Positions 21,949-33,755 of a stretch of DNA of 64,000 bases are shown here, piece after piece. This DNA comes from Closterium sp. Naga37s-1 (Eukaryota > Streptophyta > Zygnematophyceae > Desmidiales > Closteriaceae). The notes beneath the pieces were generated by a model that was given only the letters and a program-made list of their open reading frames with translations, was not told where the DNA came from and did not search any database. Within the stretch, counting starts at the first letter, position 1. Each line of letters opens with the position of its first letter. Made by a program: the position numbers and the translations under genes. The stretch is taken from positions 2,846,501 through 2,910,500 of the forward strand of contig CANJKZ010000172.1 of the NCBI GenBank assembly GCA_947471745.1. Reading direction: 5' to 3'.

Positions 21949-22077
21949 TGTGAATCAAGAAAACAGGAATGAAATGACTAAGTGAAAGTTGGGTACAAAA
22001 GGCAAACCCTAGGCAACTGTACCCCATATGTGCTACCCCACTATAGCCTACAGTAGCTATGTCATATAACTCTGACA
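21949..22077 (-). repeat. 5' LTR of the complete copia element
   Basis: 129 bp. On the minus strand it ends GATTCACA directly against the primer-binding site TGGTATAGAGC (plus-strand 21938-21948). A conserved leader motif, complement of gtgggccc...aacggtccca, follows and is also present in the 28309-33750 element and near 12428. Confidence 0.93.
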
Positions 22078-22082
22078 CAGTA

Positions 22083-22640
22083 GACGCTGTGCTCTGTCAG
22101 GGTTGTGGATCAGGATATCGTCTAAGTAGACGATTCCGCACATGTCTAAGAGTGGGCGGAATTCTTCGTTCATGGTCATTTGGAAGGTGGTGGGGGCCTT
22201 GGTCAGTCCGTAGGGCATGACGGTGTTTTTGAATCATCTGTAGCAGGTGCGGAAGGCGGTTTTTAGGCAGTCGGGTGGGTTGACGTGGATCTGATAGTAA
22301 CCCCCTCGAAGGTCGATCTTCGAGAAGACGCGGACTGTAGAAAGTTGGTCGATAAGTTTGTCGGCTCATGCGAATGGGACTTGATTGTAACTTTGTTCAG
22401 ATCGAGGTAATCTCTGCACATGCGAACAGTATTGAGTTGGGTCAGTCGGAACTGTTGCTGTACTATCGGCTATGCCCCCGGTTCCAACTCTATACTGTGG
22501 TCGTGTGGTTGCTGAGGTGGCAGTCCCTCTGGTAGGTCACCCGAAAATATCACGCTGTACTGCTTCAGTAGTGCTGCCAGATCATCCGGTACGTCGGCAA
22601 GCAGTTTCTACAAATTGCTAGGTTTGTATGCTGCCTCGGC
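22083..22640 (-). mobile_element. Reverse-transcriptase part of the gypsy fossil
   Basis: Minus-strand sequence near 22110 encodes the YLDD catalytic motif of a gypsy RT (VYLDDILIHNPD). The flanking part reads as RT in more than one frame, so it is broken. It resumes immediately right of the CAGTA target duplication of the copia insertion. Confidence 0.75.
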
Positions 22641-22690
22641 TTCCCGGACGTCAACCGAGTACACGCCAGCCCCTACCGCTACGGCGCGTT

Positions 22691-22930
22691 TCATCGTGAG
22701 CGCGTTGACACGAACCGACGAAGACCCAGCGAGCTCCAGCGAGGTAAGGCGATGTTGTTACTGTTGACTCGCACGGTGCAATCGCCTGTCGTCCAGTCTA
22801 TGCGCGAGTTGTATTGTCGTAGCCAATCACGACCGAGTAAAATGTCGGTCCCGTCGAGGGTTGTCGCCAGCATTTCCTGGGTGAAGATGAAGTTACCCCC
22901 AAAGCGGATCCGACCTCCCTTCACGCGTTC
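22691..22930 (-). mobile_element. Aspartic-protease to RT spacer part of the gypsy fossil
   Basis: The minus strand reads RFGGNFIFTQEM, then TDILLGRDWLRQYNSRIDW. The motif ILLGRDWL followed by an N-x-x-IDW is typical of the C-terminal end of Ty3/gypsy proteases. Confidence 0.75.
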
Positions 22931-23279
22931 CCGTATAGCCAGTGGCGCGCCGTTGATTTGTCATGCGTCGATCTCAGGTAAGCACCGGTCCAGTTTCAGT
23001 TGAAGTCTCCGTGCAGTGTCGGGATTGTGGCTAGCCCCCCTGTTTATGAAGATTTTAACTAAGTCGGTGTGGATTTCCCCGCTAAGCAGTATGGGATTGT
23101 CTACCGTTCAACCCTCCTTGTTCAGCCGAGTGTGGTCGACTGCATGAACTGGCACAGTCACTCGATGAGGGTCGGTTGGGTTGGGCGAGCAGCGTGACCT
23201 GTCAGTAGAAGGTCCGTCTTGTACTGACTCTCAGCGTTTCCCTGCTACTTGGTCTGTTTCTGGTTCTCTGCTCCCTTCT

Positions 23280-23851
23280 TTTCCTTAGCGTTTTCCGGGC
23301 ATTCACTTTTGCGGTGCCCAGGCCGTTTGCACGCGAACATCACCCTTTAAACGGTGCGGCAGCGACATTCGCGGCGACGGCGTGTATGGTGGCATGCTCG
23401 TTCATCCCACGAGCTTGGTGTCCCCAGCTGCTACTGTTGCCGTAGGACCCCAGTCTCGGTCGGCGGAGAAAGTCGAGCTTATCGGCCATGGCAAGAATTT
23501 CATTGAAGTCTGTGACATTGCGAAGCAGGATATCCTGCGCGATATCGCTTGTCAGTTCGCCGATGTAGCGGTCGATGCGCTCGGCTTCATACACATACCC
23601 CACCTGCTCGCATAACGTCAGGAATCCGTTGGTGTAATCTTGAACGGAACCGAGCTGGCGCCAGGTGCGTAGCTTCAGACACGCAGAGATTCACGCCGTG
23701 ATTGGATCGAACCTTGCGCATAGACCTGCACACCACGCGTCCCACGTGCGATACAAGGCTACCTCCACGAAATATGACGGTTTCTAGGGTCCGGTTGGTC
23801 CTTCCCGTGGCAGTAGAGCTTTGTATTCGCTCGTGTTGGTGACGATGATGA
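23280..23851 (-). mobile_element. Gag part of the gypsy fossil
   Basis: The minus strand has a gag helical region (YEAERIDRYIGELTSDIAQD, then ILAMADKLDFLRR) and, just downstream at about 23290-23340, a CCHC zinc knuckle (CKRPGHRKSEC). It is cut at 23852 by the LTR of the copia composite. Confidence 0.75.
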
Positions 23852-26830
23852 TGTTAATAACTAGAAACAGTGAAATGGGGATTAATTAGCAAGGTTGGGA
23901 TACAAGTAGGAAACCCTAAAGTACTGTACCCCATAGTATGTGCCCTACGATAGCCTAGCATGCATATTTGTAATTTGACCCACCCCCATAGGCTAAGCAG
24001 GGGACAACAAATGGTCACAAGACCCGTCAAAAGAAGAAGCAAAGGAAATCTCAGGGTGGATCTTAAGATCACCACACAGTCCGAGCACAAGAAAGTGGCC
24101 ACAAGGCCAGTTTACATGCAGCGTTATAATAATAAAAGCAGTACACTGATTACAACCTAGCAAATGTACACACGAGGAGGGCATCGCCCAGTCGTTCACG
24201 CTTTCGGACTCTCCACAGCAGAATGGGATTGCTGAGCGTCGCATTGGCGTGATCATGGAGATTGCTCGCACCTCCATGATCCATACGGATGCTCCCCATT
24301 TTTTGTTGCCGTTTGCGGTCCGATACGCTGCGCATCAGTTCAATCTCTGGCCCCATGTCCCTGTGCCAGAGACCTCGCCTACACAACGTTGGACGAGGGA
24401 GGTTGGCGATGCGTCAGCGTTTCGGGTCTGGGGCTCGCTTGGCCTTTTTCCGCGATCCTACCACGGGCAAGCTCTCTCCTCGCACTCTTCGCTGCGTCTT
24501 CCTTGGCTTTCCCACCGACGCCCTGCCCTGGCAGTTTTACCACCCTGCCTCGCGCCGCGTCCTGTCCGTCCAGGACGTCACCTTTGACTAGTCGGTTTGC
24601 TTCTACCGTCTCCACCCCCACAGCACTTCCCCAGTCCCCCCCCCCCCCGCCTCTCTTCTTGGTCCCAGGTCCCCCCCCGGTAGACCCTCTCCGCCCACAG
24701 GGTCCTGCTCCCTTAGGTGTGTCTCAGGTCGACCCACCCCTCTTGGTTGAGCCTTTAGAGGTCTCCTCTGACACCTCTGGCCCAGCTGAGGAGGGTGACC
24801 CTACAGCTGACGACACAGCGACCACTCGCCGCTCACCGCGCTTAAAGACCCCTCCTGGTTTTCTGCCTCGGCCGTCTTTGCCGCCTCTGCAGCCTGTTGC
24901 TGTAGACTCCGGTGCTGGTGGGGGTGGTGACACTGGAGGTGCGGACTCTAAGGGTGCTGGTCCTAGGGGTGCTCTTTGGAGGTGCTGGTTCTGGGGGTCT
25001 GAGTCTAGGGGTGCTGGTTCTGGGGGTGCTGGGGTTCTTCTTCTGGGGGTGCTGCGCGTCCTAGTGGTGATGGAGTCGTGGGTGCTCCTGCTGGAGGTTC
25101 TGACGTTGGACAGCAATGGCAGTCTCGTCGACATGAGAATCTCTCGCCGCAGCAGCTTTGCGAGTGTGTTATTCGGAGAGGTCGCTCTGGTAGCGGTGCT
25201 TGGGGTACTTGTGCTGGAGGTGCTGGAGGTACTGGAGCTGCTGGTGCTGGAGGTGCAGGAGGTACTAGAGGTGCTGGTGTTGGAGGTGCTGGAGGTGGAG
25301 GTACTGGAGGTGCTGGAGCTGGAGGTGCTGGAGGTACTGGAGCTGGAGGTGCTGGAGGTACTGGAGCTACTGGTGCTGGATGTACTGGAGCTGCTGGTGC
25401 TGGAGGTGCTGGAGCTGGAGGTACTGGAGGTGCTGGAGCTGGATGTACTGGAGGTGCTGGAGCTGGAGGTGCTGGAGGTACTGGAGCTGGAGGTGCAGGA
25501 GGTCCTGGAGCTGCTGGTGCTGGAGGTGCTGGAGCTGGAGGTGCTGGAGCTGCTGGAGGTACTAGTGCTGGAGGTACTGGAGCTGGAGGCTCTGGTACTG
25601 TGGGTACTGCTCGCAGCCGCAGTCGTTTTCTTCCCGTAGCCGCAGTAGTCACTGCCACCACCTGACTTGGCGCTTCGCCAGGTTCTTAGTCTCCCGTCTT
25701 CCACTGGCCTTACTCCACCTCTACTGTGTCCTCCGCCTGACCAGTCACAGCCGCCGTTACAGCCTGGCTCCCCACTGCATGCTCCTTCTCCTTACCCTAA
25801 GCAGACAGACTCCCTGACAAAGCGTCGTGAGCCTGAGTCTCGTCCTGCCTCGTCTGTTCGCACTGTTAGTCGTACTCGTTGTTCTCGTCCTCCACCAGTC
25901 CCAGGCACACACACTATAACATTTCGTCCTTCCTCTGCTCCACAGCGGATTGCCCTGCCGTCTCCTCCGACATCCTCTCTTCATGACGTTCCTGACCCTG
26001 AGTGGGCATGAGTGTATCACAGATCACCAGGAGACCCATCGCTCGTCACAGGGTTACACTTTCAGTCTTGGCGCTGGTTCTGTCTCCTGGAGTTCCAGCT
26101 GTGAGGCAGAGATATACGCTGGGGCTATGGCTGCACAGGAGCTATGATGGCTGACCTACTTGCTGACTGACTTGGGTGAGTGGCCTCGTTCTCCTCCAGT
26201 TCTGTACGTCGACAATTAGGCCATGATTGCCTTGTGTCGCAAGCAGAGGCTGGAGCACAGAACGAAGCACATTGCTCTTCATTACTTTCTTGCACGGGAG
26301 CTACAGCAGCATGGCCAGCTTCGCCTTGCTTACGTGGCCTCACAGGCCAGCATTGCTGATGTCTTCACCAAGGCCCTCGGTTCTGGTGACCATCAGCGTT
26401 TCTGCAATGCTCTTGGGCTTGTGCCCACTCTGCCTCACTTGCTTGTTTCTTGATATAGCTTTGCCCTTGTTGTACACTGCTATATATCTGTACACCTGCA
26501 TGTTTATACGTGCTAGGTTGTGATAACTGTACTGCCATTGCTATTATAACTCTGCATGTGAACTGGCCTTGTGGCCGCTTACTTGTGCTCGGACTGCATG
26601 GTGATCTTGAGATCCACCCTGAGCTTTGCTTTGTTGCTGCTCTTGTCTGGTCTTGTGACCATTGTTTGTCTGGCTATCCCCCACTTCGCTTATGGGGGTG
26701 TGTCAAAACGTTTATGTTTATATCTATCTAGGCTACGTAGGGGCTATCCTTAGGGGGTACACAAACCTGCTCGATACTTCTCTTGTACCCCACCCTTTGA
26801 CCTAGTCGACACTATTCCTACCTATCTTAA
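23852..26830. mobile_element. Copia composite: 3' end (-) joined head-to-head to a partial element (+)
   Basis: Left part, 23852 to about 24165: an LTR (TGTTAATAAC..., about 128 bp), polypurine tract complement (caccccca taggc) and 3' UTR of a minus-strand copia element of the same family as the complete one. Right part, about 24166 to about 26830: plus strand, with integrase C-terminal motifs (FSDSPQQNGIAERRIG region near 24200), a long Gly/Ala linker, an RNase H end (RLEHRTKHIAL...VFTKAL), a 3' UTR, a polypurine tract (tatgggggtg) and an LTR starting TGTCAAAACG at 26701. Gag, protease and nearly all of RT are missing. Broken in several places. The join implies rearrangement or two insertions. 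Confidence 0.8.
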
Positions 26831-27787
26831 GAGAATCCTCGAAATTCGCGGGTCTAGACGCTGCGCCGAACCGTTGTTCCGTGGTATGCTGCCCTGTCTG
26901 CGAACACAGCTACATCTGGCCAGAGAAATCTATGCCGCCTTAAGTACAAAATCGGCAGCCATTGTTGCTCCGAATTTTCCACCGATCATTTCGTTGCCAA
27001 AAACAGGAGTGACCCAAACGGAATAGTCTGGTCGTGTGTTTCAAACTTTTCGGTGGTCAGAAAAACAACTTCCGTCTCACACTGTGCTGCTCTTGCCGAA
27101 AACGCCCACAATGCACCCTCCTGCAGCAGCACCGCTACACCCGGGTGGGACGACGGTAGACCCTCACTTTCTTCGAGCAGTCGTCACGCCGCCTCTCCTC
27201 GCCGTTGCATTTTCCGACGCAAAACACCATGCGCTTGGCTTGCTCGTCCAGCTGTCATTTCCCTGTGAAACCACTCCGAAATCTTCGTGCACAGTTACGA
27301 TGATCGCCACTTGCCGAAGAGCTTCAAAATTCTCGTGCGCAACGTAACAAAGAAGCCTGACGCCACTTGCAACAACTCCGAAGTTGACGACGATGTAGTG
27401 ACGCCAAGTCGCGCCAGGTTTGCCTCCGACAATTTTGGACGTGCAATGGCGACGATCCTGTCGACGTCAGCTGCCACACAAAATTAGATCCGAAGCTGAT
27501 GAAAACGCATGCAGTTAACTCACGCAATTATTGCGCCGACAGCCAGAGCTGTCCGCCACCCGGAGGGAGGGAGGGTACGGTCGATCGCGACCGTCGAAGG
27601 CAAGAATCCGTCGGTGCCGAAGGAGTGCAATCGTATTCTTGGCTGCAGGAGCAACTAGCTCGTTCTTCTGCCTGCCGTCGTGCAGCTCCCTGGACCTCAA
27701 GACAATTTTCCTTCTTCCCCCTCCCCCCCACCAACCCCCCATCTGTAGGGTAATACACTCTAAAAAGCGGGGTGAGCTAGGCAAGTA
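26831..27787. other. Stretch between the copia composite and the gypsy primer site, no assignable gene
   Basis: By position it should hold the 5' part of the gypsy gag and its leader (minus strand), but I cannot recognise gag motifs here. Short open frames occur on both strands and none is convincing. Confidence 0.4.
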
Positions 27788-27800
27788 GCTCTGATACCAA
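27788..27800 (-). promoter_or_regulatory. Primer-binding site of the gypsy fossil
   Basis: The plus strand gctctgataccaa gives TTGGTATCAGAGC on the minus strand, an exact match to the 3' end of plant initiator-Met tRNA. It is one base away from the LTR edge at 27802. Confidence 0.8.
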
Positions 27801-27801
27801 G

Positions 27802-28096
27802 TGTTATGAGTTGTACTAACAGAGTGCGCGGAATAATACTATAAAGAGAATGTGAATGGATCCCGAATGTGAATGTGAACGTAATGCGCGGAAGCCCCGA
27901 ATACAATGAATGAGCGAGAAATTACACGGCGAACCCTGGCTAGGCGAGGACCTCGGATGTGCGAGGGTTGGAAGTGTCGCGATTGGTGCGGGGCAACTAG
28001 GAAGTGGTTCGGGCCGAAAGTGTTGGCCAAACCCGATGCCTTGGGGGCATCCTCGCAAAGGGCAGACTACTCTACTGAATCTCTACATTCATTACA
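27802..28096 (-). repeat. Putative 5' LTR of the gypsy fossil
   Basis: It starts TGTTATGAG on the plus strand next to the primer-binding site, so the inner edge is firm. The outer edge is set at attaca (28096) to give TGTAA...TAACA termini like the sequence at 11696-12000. That edge is less certain and could lie anywhere up to 28308. Confidence 0.5.
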
Positions 28097-28308
28097 GTTC
28101 ACTGGACCGTTGGGATGGTGTTTCACGTCCCACTATTTGCGTAAAAGGCGACGGCAAGGCGCCGGCAAAGAATAACATCGCCAGCGCAGTACTTCCACTT
28201 GCATTTTGTCGCTACCCTGCCCAGGTTCGGACCCTGGCAGGCGACTCTCTCGACTTCTGTTAGTTGCCTGCTTGTTGGTCTAATGCTGTCGAACAGGGCC
28301 TTTGGTAA
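28097..28308. other. Short flank between two elements
   Basis: GC-balanced sequence with no gene recognised. It ends in GGTAA, the left target duplication of the next copia insertion. Confidence 0.5.
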
Positions 28309-28436
28309 TGTGAGAATACTAGAGAGGAATGATTGAACTAGAAATGAGATGGGTACAAATAGGGAAACCTAGAAATGCTGTACCCCTTATTGTCTAACCC
28401 ACTACAGCCTAAACAGGCTATAACATATGTTTGACA
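28309..28436 (-). repeat. 3' LTR of the second copia insertion
   Basis: TGTGAGAATAC to ATGTTTGACA on the plus strand, followed by the polypurine tract complement (cacccc ataggc). One A/G difference from its partner. Confidence 0.93.
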
Positions 28437-31400
28437 CACCCCATAGGCAAAGTGGGGGAGAACAAGGGGTCACAAGACCAGTTCAAGAAAAGCAAAGCAA
28501 GCTCAGGGTGCATCTCAAGGATACCACACAAATTCCGAGCACAAGCAAGCGGTCACAAGACCAGTTCACATGCAGAGTTATATAAAGGAGAACAAGCAAT
28601 ACAGTGATCACAACCTAGCAAGTGTAAGCATGCAGGTATATGTATAGAGATCACAGTACAAGCAGAGTCAAGAAGTAAGCAAGTGAGGCACAGTAGGCAC
28701 AAGGCCTAGAACAGTACAGAAACGCTGATGATCACAAGGCTGAAGCGCCTTGGTGAAGACATCAGCAGTGTTGGCACGAGTGGCCACGTAAGCAAGATGA
28801 AGCTGACCACGCTGCTGCAACTCTCGAGCAAGGAAGTAGCGCAGAGCGATGTGCTTCGTTCTGTGCTCCAGTCTGTGCTCCTGACACAAGGCAATCATGG
28901 CCTTGTTGTCGACGTACAGCACTGGAGGAGAACGAGGCGGCTCTCCAAGGTCGGTCAGCAGGAAGGTGAGCCAGCGTAACTCCTGAGCAGCCATGGCCCC
29001 TGCGTAGATCTCAGCCTCACAGCTGGAGCTGAGAACAGAAGACGAGCGAGTAGACCGCCAAGAAACAGAGCCGGAGCCAAGGCTGAAGGTGTAACCCTGT
29101 GACGACCGCTGCGTAGCCAAGTCGTCAGCCCAAGAAGCGTCTGCGTGACCAGTGAGGACAACTCGAGCCCGTCCTCCAAGCACGAGCCCCATGCCCGACG
29201 TACTGCACAAGTAGCGCAACACCCTCTTAGCAGCATCCATGTGCTCCTTCCTGTGTCGGCCAGGAGCGACATAGCGTGCTAGGATGCTAAGAGGGTAGGC
29301 TAGGTCAGGTCGAGTGCAGGTCATCAGGTACATGAGGCAGCCCACAAGCTCTGGATACGGGCCACTCGGCTCTACGGACTCGTCCGAAGGTGGAGCTGAG
29401 AGCGAGTGACCGGTAGGCAGAGGAGTGGACTGTGGCGAGGAGTACGTGAAGCGGAAGTGCTGAAGGACCTGCTGCACCATGCGTGACTGAGTCAAGGTAA
29501 TGGTGCGCTGTGCTCTGTCCCGGGTGATCCGCAAGCCAAGATAGCTTGTCAGCTCACCCAGGTCTGTGCACGTGTGTCTCTTCTGCAGCTCCGACTTCAC
29601 GTGGGCGAGTGCCTCGGTGTCAGCAGTAGCGAAGACCAAGTCGTCTACGTACACGAGAACGTAGAACGGCGACAGAGTGGTGTCGGTGCGTAGAAACAGC
29701 GACGGGTCAGCAGTAGAAGGAGCAAACCCAAGAGCAGCAAGAGTCGTCCTCAGTGTGTCGTGCCACTCACGGGGTGCCTGGCGGAGACCGTAGACTGGCC
29801 GCCGGAGTCTCCATTGGGTACCAGGAGGAAACGACCCAGTGAAGCTAGGTGGGCGGCGCAGCCAGATCTCCTCGTGCAGGCTCCCCTGTAGGAAAGCAGT
29901 GCTGAAGTCAAGAGAGTGGAGCTCGTAGTCACGCTGAGCGGCGACGTGCAGCAGAACCCGAAGAGTGGTCATCTTTGAGGTAGGGGAGAAGTTCTGGAAG
30001 AAGTCAACTCCCTCACGCTGACTGAAGCCTCGTGCAACGTAACGCGCCTTGAAGACAGGCGGAGAACCCGGCGGCCGCTTCACCCTGAAAATCCACATGC
30101 CACTGACGATGTTCGCCCCAGGCGGGGGAACCTCATCGACGTAGGTGCCTGTGGACTTCCAGGAAGCCATCTCTGCGTCCATGGCTGACTGCCACTGAGA
30201 GGAGTAGGGACCCTCTATCGCCTCTGCGTAAGAGCGCGGGGTCGGGATGTCTGGTGCATCCGGGTCTCCCTCAGGGGCAATCAGCATGGACACGAGATGA
30301 GGTAAAGCAGCGGCAAAGCACTCAAACTCCTCCTGTCTGTCCTCAAGGACATCCGTGCCAAGAGCACACTCACCCCCGACGGACGGAGGACAGACAGACT
30401 CAGAATCAGCATCAAGGCTAGCGGCGTGGTCTAGACGACAGGCGGCAGCAAAGTCAACAAGCTCAGCAACTAGAGCAGACGCAGCAGTGGACTCAAAGGA
30501 AGGGTCAGTGACAACAGTAGCGAGGAAACGCGTGACAGTAGGACTGGCAGCACGAAGGGAGTCAGACTCCGGGTCCGGACCGTCAGGAAGAGAGGACGCA
30601 GGAGGAGACGGCAGAGGGACACACTGTGAAGCAGTGGAAGGACGCAGAGTCATATAGTGAGTGCCAGGGACAGGAGGAGGACGCTCACGTGGAACACGAC
30701 GACCAGTGCGGACAGTGCGGACAGGCGACTCTGGACGAGACTCAGGCGACGTAGGACGAGACTCAGGCTCACGACGCTTCGTAAGACCTCTAGTCGGTCC
30801 AGAGTAAGGAGAGGACCAGACAGTGGAGAGGCTGGCTGTAACTGTGACTGCGACTGGATAGGCGGTGGACTCAGTAGGGGAGGTGTAGGACCAGTAGAAG
30901 GCGGGAGGCCAAGAACCTGCTGAAGGAGCGGAACGTAGTACGGCCGCGGCCGCGCAGCGCCTCCTGAACCAGCAGAGACAGCACCAGCACCCTCAGCTCC
31001 AGGGTCTCCAGCTACAACTCCCGTAGCACCACCAGCTCCAACAGCTCCAGCACCTCCAGCTCCAACTCCCGCAGCAGCTCCAGTCCCAGCAGCTCCAGTA
31101 CCTCCAGTACGAGCACCTCCAGGACCAGCGGCTCCAGCACCGCCAGCAGCACCAACACCAGCAAGACCTCCAGCAGCGCCAGTACCAGCAGCACCTCCAG
31201 CAGCTCCAGCACCAGCAGCACCTCCAGCAGCACCACCAGCAGCTCCAGCACCAGCAGCACCTCCAGCAGCTCCAGCACCAGCAGCACCTCCAGCAGCACC
31301 ACCAGCAGCTCCAGCACCAGCAGCACCTCCAGCAGTAGGCCCCCCAGCTCCAGCAGCACGGCTACAGCGCCGAGCGTACCACTCACAAAGCTGCCGTGGA

Positions 31401-33622
31401 GAGAGGGGCTCCCGCCGCAACGGGACACTCGGAGGACCTCCAGTCTCAGCACCCCCAGACTCAGCAACCCCAGGCTCAGCACCCCCAGGCTCAGCACCCC
31501 CAGGCTCAGCACCCCCAGACTCAGCAACCCCAGGCTCAGCACCCCCAGGCTCAGCACCCCCAGACCCGGCACCCTCAGGCTCAGCACCCCTAGCAGCACC
31601 AGAGTCAACAGCTACCTCAACAGGCTCGACTGCGTCTACCTGAGACACACCTGAGGGGCAGGACCCTGAGGGGGGAGGGGGTCTACCGGAGGAGTACCTG
31701 GCGCGAGGAAGAGCGGCGAAGGGGGGAGGGGGGCAGTGCGGTAGGGGAAGAGACGGTAGTAAGGAACCGACTCGTCAAACGTGACGTCCTGAGAGGACAG
31801 AACACGGCGCGAGGTGGGGTGGTAAAACTGCCAACCAGGCGCGTCAGGGGGGAAGCCAAGGAAGACGCAGGGAGGACAGCTTGTCCGCAGACAAGTCGCG
31901 GACGAAAGCTCGAGATCCCCAGACACGGAACGCAGACGCATCGCCAACCTTCCCCGTCCACCGCAGAGTGGGGGTGGTCTCCGGCATGGAGACCCGGGGC
32001 TGGAGGTTGATCTGATGCGCCGCGTACTGAACCGCGAACGGCCACAGAAAATGGGGAGCAGCCGCATGGATCATGGACGTACGAGCGACATCCATGACCA
32101 TGCCAATGCGGCGATCAGCAATCCCATTTTGCTGTGGAGAGGCCGGAAGCGTGAACGTCTGGCGGATGCCCTCCGCCCGACAGAAAGCTCGCAGAAGGTC
32201 GGAGGAAAACTCTCCACCTCTGTCAGAGTGCAGACGCAGAACAGGAAAGTCCGAGCCGAAACTCTCTCAGAGCTGGAGACGAGCAGCGCGGATCCAGTCG
32301 ATCAACACCTCAGTGACCTCACCCTTGCGGTGCAAGGGTAAGACCGTGGTATAACGCGAGTAGTCGTCAACGACCAGCAGGAAGTAACGCTCGTGACCCT
32401 GTCCACGGACGCGGGCTGGGCCCCACACGTCCATGTGAAGAGTCTGCAGTGGAGCCTCTGTCGGAGGAAACTCGGAGAAGTGAGGAGCGGCGCGCTGCCG
32501 GCCCTCGACGCAGGGAACGCAGGTGGGGGCAGGCCCCGGAGGAAGGGGAGGGAGGGACTGGGGGAGACCAGAGACAAGGACACGGGAGGCCATGCCTCGG
32601 AGACGAGGCAGGGAGGGGTGACCAAGGCGGTGGTGCCAGAGGAGAGTCTGGTGAGACAGGAGGCGACACGAGCAGGGGGGCAGACTCAGGACCAGACCGA
32701 GACGCTGCAGCAAACACCTGACCCGACGCGGCTACCTGACCGGACTCAGCAACAGGAGGAGACACAGTAGTCAGGGTGTACAGGCTCGACCCTGGCTGAC
32801 GAGCGAATGTGGCCAGGTGCCGACCCGCTGACCTCAAGGAGTGAACTGGTCAACCCACACGTCCTGAAGGTCAGCTCCACTCACCAAGTTCGTGGAGAAC
32901 GAGGGGAGGTGGAGGCCAGACAAAGAGCCAGACGGGACCGCCGGACACGGCAGAACCGTGGAGGAGTGCGCAAGAACAGGACCCCAAGAGGGGTCAGCCA
33001 GAGAGACTGCCACTGGCCGACTGAGCGGCGAGAGTGTGGTACAGTCGCGAAAGAAGGAGCGGGAAGCACCCAAGTCAAGGGTGAAAGTGTGCAAGACCTG
33101 AGCCGACGCAGTACCTGAGAGAGCAGCCTCACCAGCACCTGGAGCAGCAGACACACTAGCACCTAGAGCAGCAGCCTCAATGCCCGGGTCGGGCGGAACA
33201 CACAAGTAACAGTCACCCTCAGCACTAATAGACACAGCATACATAGCAGCAAGGATAGCATCATAATCAAGATCAAAGATAGCAACCCCCGACTTAAGCA
33301 GAATATCCCAGCGAGGGATCTCAGAACAGCCAGGGAACTGTGTACGCCAGGCGTCAGTCAGGTGGCCGAAACAGCATAACGTGGCGTGCGGGCCGCCGCA
33401 CGTCTCTCCACTGCGGTCGCCGGTGCGAAGAACGTAGGTGCAAGGACCAGCACCCTCAGACCTCCCACGCCCAGCGTACCACTCACGGAGCTGCTGAGGC
33501 GACGGGGTCTCACGGGCCGCAAGAGGGGGCCGCGAAGGGCCGTTAGGGCGGAAAAAATTCGACGTGGTGGGCCCAAGGAAAAAAAAAAAAACGGTCCCAC
33601 TAGGGAACCCGCTCTGATACCA

Positions 33623-33750
33623 TGTGAGAATACTAGAGAGGAGTGATTGAACTAGAAATGAGATGGGTACAAATAGGGAAACCTAGAAATGCTGTACCCC
33701 TTATTGTCTAACCCACTACAGCCTAAACAGGCTATAACATATGTTTGACA
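33623..33750 (-). repeat. 5' LTR of the second copia insertion
   Basis: 128 bp, identical to the left LTR except at one site (gaggagtg versus gaggaatg). The primer-binding site abuts it directly at 33622. Confidence 0.93.
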
Positions 33751-33755
33751 GGTAA

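Larger units (their letters stand above)
14538..22077 (-). mobile_element. Complete-looking Ty1/copia element inserted in the gypsy fossil
   Basis: 7540 bp with LTRs of 129 bp at 14538-14666 and 21949-22077 that differ at one base. The exact 5-bp target duplication CAGTA lies at 14533-14537 and 22078-22082. Reading leftwards: LTR, primer-binding site TGGTATAGAGC (one base short of the canonical site), about 1.2 kb of GC-rich leader, one gag-pol frame, a 3' UTR, a polypurine tract (ccccataggc region read on the minus strand) and LTR. It looks whole and is very young, because one LTR difference in 129 sites means little time since insertion. Its order gag-protease-integrase-RT-RNase H is that of copia. 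Confidence 0.95.
11696..28096 (-). mobile_element. Ty3/gypsy chromovirus fossil, opened by three insertions
   Basis: Minus-strand remains appear in the right order from right to left: primer-binding site (27788-27800), gag (about 23.3-23.85 kb), aspartic protease (about 22.7-22.9 kb), reverse transcriptase (about 22.1-22.6 kb, continuing left of 14.54 kb), RNase H and integrase (about 13.6-14.3 kb), and a chromodomain (12053-12262). Subtracting the three copia-derived inserts leaves roughly 4.5 kb, a normal size for such an element. End sequences at 11696-12000 and 27802-28096 both have TGTAA...TAACA termini on the minus strand. Their interiors do not align well by eye and no target duplication is evident, so their pairing is tentative. 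The element is old, broken in many places, and lacks part of the integrase C-terminal region. Confidence 0.7.
28309..33750 (-). mobile_element. Second young copia insertion, internally deleted
   Basis: 5442 bp. LTRs of 128 bp at 28309-28436 and 33623-33750 differ at one base, and the exact target duplication GGTAA lies at 28304-28308 and 33751-33755. The primer-binding site is perfect (33611-33622, complement of TGGTATCAGAGC). Parts on the minus strand: RT-RNase H (about 28.7-30.3 kb, with YVDDLVFA and GHADASWADD), repetitive linker (about 30.3-31.6 kb), integrase (about 31.7-32.5 kb), GAG-pre-integrase and protease (about 32.5-33.1 kb), and a zinc-knuckle remnant near 33.4 kb. Most of gag and the leader array are missing, and the rest has a few breaks. 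It is probably non-autonomous and recently moved by proteins from a relative. Confidence 0.93.

Noticed and set aside
11691-28101. Target duplication for the gypsy fossil
   Set aside because: The bases before 11696 and after 28096 do not match, so no duplication is claimed.
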